Shown in pieces: positions 45,829-51,407 of a stretch of 51,407 bases of DNA (its first letter is position 1; each line of letters opens with the position of its first letter). Source of the DNA: Victivallales bacterium (lineage in GTDB: Bacteria > Verrucomicrobiota > Lentisphaeria > Oligosphaerales > Oligosphaeraceae); assembly GCA_017548425.1 (NCBI GenBank), contig JAFZAB010000155.1, positions 1 to 51,407 on the forward strand. Direction: 5' to 3'. Position numbers and translations under genes: made by a program. The notes under the pieces are model-generated. The model made no database searches, was not told the origin of the DNA, and worked only from the letters and a program-made list of their open reading frames with translations.

Positions 45829-47214
45829 ATGCCTGCAAAAGTCGGTCTTCTGCCTCTTTACATCGCGCTTTACGACAAAACATCCCCCCATCGCCGCCCG
45901 CAAATGCAGGCCAACGCAGATTTGATCGCGGAGGAAATCCGTAAGCTTGGCGTCGAAGTCGTCCAAGCCCCTATTTCCTGTGTCAAGCCTGAATTTGAAA
46001 AATCCATCAAGTTGTTGGTCGATAACAAGGTGGATGCCATTGTAACGCTCCATCTCGCTTATTCGCCGTCGTTGGAATCCATTGACGCCGTCGCGGGAAC
46101 GGACATTCCGGTCATCATTCTCGACACGACGCCGGACTACGATTTCAATTTCAACGTCGATTGCGGCGAAAAAATCGGCCCCAACCACGGCATCCATGGT
46201 GTGCAGGATTTCTCCAACCTCCTCATTCGCAGGAAGAAACCGTTTGTTCTCGTCGCCGGCCACTGGAAGCATTCCGCCGTCATCACCGCCAAATTGAAGA
46301 CCGCCATCGACGCCGCCATTGCCGCATCCAAATTCCGCAACTCGCGCGTCGGCATCATCGGCAAGCCGTTTGAAGGCATGGGCGATTTCGCCGTCCCGTA
46401 TGACAAATTGAAGCAGGACTTCAACATGACCGTCGTCACCTACGACAAAAAGGACCAGCCTGCCGACGCGGATTTCGACAAGAAGGTCGCCGCGGAAATG
46501 GAAGCGGACAAGCAGCGTTTCATCACGGATGACTTAAAGCCTGAGGCCCATAAGGTTACGGCTGAAACCTGCATCCGCGTCCGCGACTGGATGGAAGCTC
46601 AGAAATTGGACGCTTTCACCGCCTCCTTCCTGGACGTCAATCGGAAGGACGGTTGGGAGACCGTTCCGTTTTTGGAAGCCTCCAAAGCGTTGGCCCGCGG
46701 CACAGGCTATGCAGGCGAAGGCGATGTTCTGACGGCAAATCTCGTATCAGCAATGCTTTCCGTCTATCCCGAAACGACGTTCACGGAAATGTTCTGCCCA
46801 GATTGGCAGAACGACCAAATCTTCCTCTCCCACATGGGCGAGGCCAACGTCGATCTCTACGCCGCGAAAGGCAATCTCGTCGCCAAATCCTATAATTACA
46901 GCGACACGGGCAGCCCCGCCGTTGCCTACGGCATCTTCAAACCAGGCCCCGCGATTCTCGTCAACTTGGCCCCCATCCAAGACGGCAAATATCGTCTGCT
47001 CATCTGCAACGGCATTTGCCACGCTCCAGAGGATCCCGCTCCCGTCGAATGCATCAAAGGCTGGTTCAAGCCGAAGAAGAATCTGCCGGAATTCCTCGAA
47101 ACCTACAGCAACAACGGTGGTACACACCATTCCGCCCTTTGCTACAACGCTGATCCGCAAGTACTTCTGTACTTCGCCAAACTCATGGGCTTCGAAGCCG
47201 TTGAAATTTGCTAA
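45829..47214 (+). CDS. L-fucose/L-arabinose isomerase-family protein
   Basis: It is 461 aa, cytoplasmic. The family fold is shown by an N-terminal substrate-binding half (VGLLPLYIALYDKTSP, VDAIVTLHLAYSPSLE) and the catalytic half with GYAGEGDVLTA, FTEMFCPDWQNDQIFLSHMGE and GTHHS, where Glu and His residues are expected metal ligands. It is close to enzymes that interconvert aldoses and ketoses (AraA/FucI superfamily), but the exact sugar is uncertain. AAGGAG precedes the ATG. With the oxidoreductase and amidohydrolase downstream it suggests a sugar or sugar-acid pathway. A 190-bp repeat spacer follows. Confidence 0.8.
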   Translation: MPAKVGLLPLYIALYDKTSPHRRPQMQANADLIAEEIRKLGVEVVQAPISCVKPEFEKSIKLLVDNKVDAIVTLHLAYSPSLESIDAVAGTDIPVIILDTTPDYDFNFNVDCGEKIGPNHGIHGVQDFSNLLIRRKKPFVLVAGHWKHSAVITAKLKTAIDAAIAASKFRNSRVGIIGKPFEGMGDFAVPYDKLKQDFNMTVVTYDKKDQPADADFDKKVAAEMEADKQRFITDDLKPEAHKVTAETCIRVRDWMEAQKLDAFTASFLDVNRKDGWETVPFLEASKALARGTGYAGEGDVLTANLVSAMLSVYPETTFTEMFCPDWQNDQIFLSHMGEANVDLYAAKGNLVAKSYNYSDTGSPAVAYGIFKPGPAILVNLAPIQDGKYRLLICNGICHAPEDPAPVECIKGWFKPKKNLPEFLETYSNNGGTHHSALCYNADPQVLLYFAKLMGFEAVEIC

Positions 47215-47266
47215 ACACAACAACCATTAATCGCCAAAGGCGACGCTTATGGCTTATACTTTTGGG

Positions 47267-47345
47267 TTCTGGATATTCTGGATATTCTGGATACTCTGGA
47301 GATAATACAAATCCAGTAAATCCAGTAAGTCCAGAAAAACCAGTC
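47267..47345. repeat. Nonamer arms: TTCTGGATA x4 then AATCCAGTA x4
   Basis: Left arm at 47267-47302: TTCTGGATA three times, then CTCTGGAGA. After a 7-nt gap the right arm covers 47310-47345 (AATCCAGTA, AATCCAGTA, AGTCCAGAA, AAACCAGTC). The arrangement repeats that at 44954-45031: four nonamers, short gap, four complementary nonamers. ACGCTTATGGC lies upstream at 47243-47253. Confidence 0.9.
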
Positions 47346-47350
47346 ATTTA

Positions 47351-47392
47351 CCCACTACCCACTAACCACTAACCACTAACTACTAACCACTA
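47351..47392. repeat. Heptamer array ACCACTA (six units)
   Basis: Units CCCACTA twice, ACCACTA twice, ACTACTA and ACCACTA run in a strict 7-nt period up to the Shine-Dalgarno AAAGGA of the next gene. Confidence 0.92.
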
Positions 47393-47403
47393 AAGGAAAA
47401 ATC

Positions 47404-48645
47404 ATGGGCATCAGCATCGGCATGGTCGGCCTGGGCTCCTTCGCGTCCTGCTTCGTCGATCTCTTCAAATCACATCCGCTCGTTGACCGTATCGCTTTCT
47501 GCGACCGCGAACCAGAACGCGTCCAGAAATGGGCGGACAGCACGTTCATGGCCAATAAATTCAATCCGAAAGACCGCTATTATTCGTTGGACGACATGTG
47601 CAAAGCGGATCTGGACGCCATCGTCATCATCACCCAGCCGTGGCTCCACGCGGGACAGGCCATTCAGGCCATGGAAGCCGGAAAAGACGTCTATTCCGCC
47701 GTTCCGATCATTTGCATTCCGGACGACGACGAGACGCTCGACTGGATCGGCAAAATCATCGACACATCCGTCCGCACCGGCAAGCACTACATGCTCGGCG
47801 AGACGACCGTTTACCGCCCGCAGACGCAATTCTGCATGCGCAAGGTGAAGGAAAACGCGTTCGGCGATTTCGTCTATGCGGAAGGCGAATATTGCCACGA
47901 CGTCGATTCGGCCTGCAACCTCCGTCAGGTCCGCGCCTCCCGCGCCGCCTCCGCCGCCGGAAAGGAAGGCGAACTCCTCATGAAAGCCTATTACGACCGC
48001 GGCCTGAAAGACGGCCCGATGCACTATCCAACCCATTCTTGCGCAGGACCTTGCTTCGTCATGGACACATGGGCGACGAAGGTCACCTGCTACGGCTACA
48101 AGAATCGCACAAACGACCCGCATTTCGCCAACAGCGCCTTCTCCGACGAATTCGCCTTCTTCCGCATGGCCAACGGCGCGACCGTCCGCATCGCCGAAAC
48201 GCGCGAAGCCGCAGGACGCCTTTCGACCGTTGAAAGCGAAATCTTCCGCATTCTCGGCACGCGTGGCTCCTTCTCCGAAAACACATGGTACTACAACGGC
48301 CGCACGAACCACACGGACGCGCAGGTCATCCCGCCCGTCAAACTGTCCTCCGCCGACATGTTCGACAAACTGCCGCCAGACGTTGAATTCGCCTTCAAAC
48401 AGGCCTTGAACAAGAATCTCACCGTTGAACAACTGAAAGACACGGATTTCAAACCGACGGGCCACGGCGGTTCGCATCCCTATCTGGTTCATGAGTTTGT
48501 GATGTCCGTCGCCGAACATCGTCAATCCGCCATCAACCCGTGGATCGCGGCTCGTTTCATGACGATGGGTGTCATGGCCCACAAGTCCGCCCTGAAAGAC
48601 GGCGAAACGTTGAACGTTCCCGATTGGGGCCTCCCGCCGCAATAA
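47404..48645 (+). CDS. Gfo/Idh/MocA-family oxidoreductase
   Basis: It is 413 aa. The Rossmann fold starts GISIGMVGLGSFASCFVDLF with the NAD(P) motif. TQPWLHAGQAIQAMEAGKDVYSAVP is the family's conserved EKP-type helix region, although the usual EKP lysine tripeptide reads YSAVP here. The C-terminal alpha/beta substrate domain follows. Typical substrates are inositol, sugars and amino sugars. There is no signal peptide. AAAGGA lies 6 nt before the ATG, directly after a heptamer array. It follows the isomerase-like gene and may act on the same sugar. The altered lysine motif may affect hydride transfer or mark a subfamily. Confidence 0.82.
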   Translation: MGISIGMVGLGSFASCFVDLFKSHPLVDRIAFCDREPERVQKWADSTFMANKFNPKDRYYSLDDMCKADLDAIVIITQPWLHAGQAIQAMEAGKDVYSAVPIICIPDDDETLDWIGKIIDTSVRTGKHYMLGETTVYRPQTQFCMRKVKENAFGDFVYAEGEYCHDVDSACNLRQVRASRAASAAGKEGELLMKAYYDRGLKDGPMHYPTHSCAGPCFVMDTWATKVTCYGYKNRTNDPHFANSAFSDEFAFFRMANGATVRIAETREAAGRLSTVESEIFRILGTRGSFSENTWYYNGRTNHTDAQVIPPVKLSSADMFDKLPPDVEFAFKQALNKNLTVEQLKDTDFKPTGHGGSHPYLVHEFVMSVAEHRQSAINPWIAARFMTMGVMAHKSALKDGETLNVPDWGLPPQ

Positions 48646-48647
48646 AC

Positions 48648-48776
48648 GGGGAGTCCCATCGGCGTCCCGCCGTTGGGCGAGGGGAGTCCCATCGGCGTCC
48701 CGCCGTCGGTAGTGACGGCGTCTCGCCGTTGGTAGTGACGGCGTCTCGCCGTTGGTAGCGACGGCGTCCCGCCGTC
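48648..48776. repeat. GC-rich palindromic repeats: two 33-bp and three 23-bp units
   Basis: Unit A (GGGGAGTCCCATCGGCGTCC...) starts at 48648 and 48681, period 33. Unit B (GGTAGTGACGGCGTCTCGCC plus GTT) starts at 48708, 48731 and 48754, period 23. All contain the stem CGGCG-TCC-CGCCG or its T variant. Unit A shares the core CCATCGGCGTCCCGCCGTTG with the repeat at 4268-4324. It fills the space between converging genes. Confidence 0.92.
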
Positions 48777-48784
48777 GCGCCACC

Positions 48785-49678
48785 TCAAAGCCCCAGCAAC
48801 CTTTCCGCGTTCAGATGGGTGATCTTCTCGTAGGCGGCCTGTGAGATTTTCTTCTCCTCCAGGCCGTTCTTCAGGAAGTCCCTGAGGCCGAAGAAGATGC
48901 TGCTATTGCGATTCTTCGGCTGGCAGAGATCCGTCCCGTAGAACAGCCTGTCTTGGAATTCATCAATGAATTCGTAGGCGAACGACGGATCACGCGTCAG
49001 CGAATTGAGACCGCTTCCGGCCGAAAAGTCGCCGAGCAGATTGTCGTATTTGCGCATCAGTTCGGCGATCCGGCCCGGCCGCGCCACGGGCCCTGTTGGA
49101 TAACCGCCCCAATTGGCTGCATTCACATCGGAACTCATGTGCGACCAAAACGCCTGCGAATGTCCCAAAATCTTGAGGTTCGGGAACTTCTGCAGGACAA
49201 TCTCCAAATCCGTCAGGCCGAGTTTGTCAATCAGACCATACGTTCCGCCTTCCTGCGTTGCGATGTGGATCGTCACAGGCAGTTCGTTTTTCTCCGCCGC
49301 CGCAAACAGATTCAGACAGCGCGGATCCGTGAACGGCATGTTGATGGTCAGTTCACCTATCCCCTTGCAGCCCTTTGCTTTGTAATGTTCGATGATGAAC
49401 GAAAGGTCTGCCGTCGGAGAATTGAACATCATGCGTGGATCCAGATTCATGAACGGAATGAAATGGCCGCCGCTCTCCCGCGCGATGTCCAGAACTTCAT
49501 CGACTGTCTGCGTCACAGACGTGTTTTCCGGTCCGATGACTGGTAGCAACACGCCGTGGTCGATACCGATTTCCTTGTGCATGTTCAGCAGAAGTTCCGG
49601 CCAGACAAACGGCTCGTCGCCACGACGATACGGCAGATCCTTGTTCTTCAGGCAATGTCCATGAATGTCGATTAACAT
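48785..49678 (-). CDS. Amidohydrolase-2 family metal-dependent hydrolase
   Basis: It is 297 aa, cytoplasmic. The TIM-barrel amidohydrolase_2 family is indicated by the metal pair His6/His8 in DIHGHC, a histidine in VTIHIATQEGG, LKILGHSQAF, and the final aspartate in LFYGTDLCQP. Members decarboxylate or hydrolyse ring and lactone substrates such as 2-pyrone-4,6-dicarboxylate, uronate-like lactones or amidosugars. AAGGAAG precedes the ATG. It converges with the oxidoreductase gene across the GC-rich repeat. A link to the same sugar pathway is an inference from position only. Confidence 0.82.
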   Translation of the reverse strand: MLIDIHGHCLKNKDLPYRRGDEPFVWPELLLNMHKEIGIDHGVLLPVIGPENTSVTQTVDEVLDIARESGGHFIPFMNLDPRMMFNSPTADLSFIIEHYKAKGCKGIGELTINMPFTDPRCLNLFAAAEKNELPVTIHIATQEGGTYGLIDKLGLTDLEIVLQKFPNLKILGHSQAFWSHMSSDVNAANWGGYPTGPVARPGRIAELMRKYDNLLGDFSAGSGLNSLTRDPSFAYEFIDEFQDRLFYGTDLCQPKNRNSSIFFGLRDFLKNGLEEKKISQAAYEKITHLNAERLLGL

Positions 49679-49943
49679 GTTGTCTCTTCCTTTTCTCTAC
49701 GTTTGATTGTTCTTTTTAGAATACAATAACCATATTGTCACCCATATTCAAGAATCACTTTTTGAAATATACGGCTACACGGGAAGGAAAATGGCCACTA
49801 TGTTGGAAAATTACAAATATGACTATATTATAATGACTATACTCTTTGTGTCATTTCCAACAATGAATTCGACCTCGGGATTGTCATCCAGTTTGTCAAT
49901 GATTCGAACGGCGAACAATTCAAAGTCATCATTCCACGAAAAA

Positions 49944-50750
49944 ATGCAGATTGAATATAAATGGATAAGTAATTTTTTCTCAATAACTTGTCATTATACG
50001 AGAAATCTGCGTCTTTTCGCCATGGCAGTCCTTTGCCTGACATGCTGCGGATGCATCACTGGAACAGTCGCTGAATTTTGTGATAATTGTTATGAAAAAA
50101 ACAGAATTATTGAAAGAACAGGCGAATTTTCACAAGACGGAACGACATTCATCGTCTATTCAAAAAAACAAATTGAATACCGCCGAAATCCCTTCAGAAA
50201 ACAACCGAAAACATCGGAGCAGGAAACCACTTATGTCTATTCGATGACAGAACCAGAACGCAATGGGAAATTACATATCTGGACCATCGTCCCGACAGAC
50301 AACGCCAAGCGTTTATATGCAATATACTTCTCTGTCGCTGAATCAGGCCCCAGTGAAAAAGTGGATTATAATAAACTCATTTTACCTGTTTTTCAACCGC
50401 AAAGCAATCATTACCGCCCTTCTAAAACAGATTTTCCGTCAAGAGAATGTATCATTCCCATGCATCCTGACGATATCCCATACTTGAAAAAACCATTTAT
50501 CATTGATTTCAGAGGCAAGCATATTCTGGCGATTCCCTATATGTTTGAGAACAATGTTTGCCATTTATACCTTCCTCAAGAGGATATCGTCACTCCTAAA
50601 AGGTTCTGTTTCAAGCAAAGGACTGCCAGCAACATCTTATGGAAAACAGTCCTCCTGCCAATTCCCATCGTTACGGATATAGTCTTGTTACCGATTGAAA
50701 TTTCACTCGTCGTCTATAAAGGCGGCTTCAAGCATCCGTTGGGCCCATAA
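49944..50750 (+). CDS. Probable lipoprotein of unknown function
   Basis: It is 268 aa from ATG 49944. A lipoprotein-like segment RLFAMAVLCLTCCGC (Cys37) lies near the start. The C-terminal LLPIPIVTDIVLLPIEISLV resembles the membrane-near tail of YceK/YidQ-like lipoproteins. The middle is polar and beta-rich with no known motif. The open frame extends upstream to 49707 through very AT-rich DNA with no ribosome binding site, so I do not use it; ATG 50022 is another possible start. Base composition is clearly more AT-rich than the neighbours, which hints at recent acquisition or weak selection. Confidence 0.5.
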   Translation: MQIEYKWISNFFSITCHYTRNLRLFAMAVLCLTCCGCITGTVAEFCDNCYEKNRIIERTGEFSQDGTTFIVYSKKQIEYRRNPFRKQPKTSEQETTYVYSMTEPERNGKLHIWTIVPTDNAKRLYAIYFSVAESGPSEKVDYNKLILPVFQPQSNHYRPSKTDFPSRECIIPMHPDDIPYLKKPFIIDFRGKHILAIPYMFENNVCHLYLPQEDIVTPKRFCFKQRTASNILWKTVLLPIPIVTDIVLLPIEISLVVYKGGFKHPLGP

Positions 50751-50803
50751 TTTTTTCTGATTATATTTGCAATATACAACAACAAATATTTCACATCGTT
50801 CTT

Positions 50804-51407
50804 ATGACCACCGACACATTTCACGACGACGCATCCATCATTCAGTCACAGCTTGACCAGCGCGGCTTGGTCACCATCACCGAAGCGCGCACCTATCTCA
50901 TCAGCCGAACGCTTGTCATCCATTCGCATACACGGCTTGTCTCCGCTCCGGGCGTCATCTTCCGCGCTGCTCCGAATTCGCGTTGCGCGTTGATTGAAAA
51001 TGAACATTTTGCGACAGACGGACGGGATGAAGACATCCATATCGAAGGCGGTCTGTGGGACGGAAACTGCGATGAAATGGGCCTCGACGCCTTCGAGGAA
51101 ACCGCTGATTACAACCGCCTCGGCTTCCCCTACGATCCCGCCGTCTTCAAAGGAAAACTCATCCGTTTCGCCCACATCGACAATATTTCATTGGAGAAAA
51201 TGACCGTCAAGGATCCCGTCAGTTACGGCATCCAGATTGCGGATACGCGCCATTTCATCGTCCGCGACATCCTTTTCGACTACAACAATCATTTCGGCAC
51301 GACCGACGGCGTCCACATCAACGGTCCTGCCGAATTCGGCCTCATCGAAAACATCATGGGCACCACCAACGACGACATGGTATCGCTAACCACTGTTGAC
51401 GAAGCAC
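50804..51407 (+). CDS. Right-handed beta-helix protein, 3' end cut by the window edge
   Basis: The first 201 residues are in the window. After a short N-terminal segment (ITEARTYLISRTLVIHSHTRL) come parallel beta-helix rungs: IHIEGGLWDGNC, IRFAHIDNISLEKMTVKDP, YGIQIADTRHFIVRDILFDYN and GVHINGPAEFGLIENI. TNDDMVSL is the position where GH28 polygalacturonases carry catalytic Asp residues. GH28 or a pectate-lyase-like family is therefore likely, but the end is missing. There is no signal peptide at the chosen ATG and no Shine-Dalgarno, so a cytoplasmic enzyme is suggested. Confidence 0.7.
   Translation, partial: MTTDTFHDDASIIQSQLDQRGLVTITEARTYLISRTLVIHSHTRLVSAPGVIFRAAPNSRCALIENEHFATDGRDEDIHIEGGLWDGNCDEMGLDAFEETADYNRLGFPYDPAVFKGKLIRFAHIDNISLEKMTVKDPVSYGIQIADTRHFIVRDILFDYNNHFGTTDGVHINGPAEFGLIENIMGTTNDDMVSLTTVDEA

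Noticed and set aside
47470..48783. Leftward frame of 437 codons opposite the oxidoreductase gene
   Set aside because: Shadow of the real gene; its N-terminus translates the GC-rich repeat.
48648..48783. Coding extension through the GC-rich repeats
   Set aside because: The repeat is open in several frames because of its period; product is Gly/Thr/Arg low-complexity and no start signal is present.

Overview
The window comes from a moderately GC-rich bacterium. My best guess is the PVC group: Lentisphaerota/Victivallales or Kiritimatiellota, gut or other anaerobic habitat. This rests on general impression: many one-off secreted glycosidase-like proteins with carbohydrate-binding modules, a type III glutamine synthetase, a Bacteroidetes-like PurF, and wordy intergenic repeats. 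There is no rRNA marker. I saw no tRNA, rRNA, CRISPR array, insertion sequence or prophage.

Region 1 (1-19.3 kb) is a divergent glutamine locus. Leftward run glnN (type III glutamine synthetase), purF, carA, pyrG and carB (cut by the window edge). Rightward run gltB, gltD, asnB and a second asnB-type gene. Glutamine synthetase therefore sits with glutamate synthase and most of the glutamine-consuming amidotransferases. The spacer between glnN and gltB holds two outward-facing sigma-54 (-24/-12) promoters. One is a perfect consensus match. Between them are five copies of a 15-bp element (TKACA-T5-TGYMA type), placed where enhancer sites for a sigma-54 activator would be expected.

Region 2 (19.4-33 kb) is mainly carbohydrate-related. 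It has two secreted TIM-barrel proteins, an intracellular clan GH-A glycosidase and a very large secreted DUF4091/GH123-like protein. Among them lie a PLD-like protein, a membrane-anchored alpha/beta hydrolase, a CobS-like membrane protein without catalytic motifs, and dapA.

Region 3 (33.4-44.9 kb) is housekeeping and envelope: an HtrA/DegP-like protease, an FtsB/DivIC-like protein, a secreted EEP-fold protein with a C-terminal binding domain, an HExxH membrane protein, the leftward set recN, TPR lipoprotein and dnaG, and rightward ligA with an unusual insert.

Region 4 (45-51.4 kb) has a zinc-ribbon membrane protein, a fucose/arabinose-isomerase-like enzyme, a Gfo/Idh/MocA oxidoreductase, an amidohydrolase, a probable lipoprotein and the start of a beta-helix protein. 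The isomerase, oxidoreductase and amidohydrolase look like a sugar or polyol catabolic set.

The least explained features lie between genes. At least eight spacers contain tandem arrays of short words with a strict period of 7 or 9 nt. Several touch stop codons or start sites, and two spacers share the same composite design (nonamer arm, complementary nonamer arm, heptamer array). A separate GC-rich palindromic repeat family occurs at 4.3 kb and 48.7 kb.
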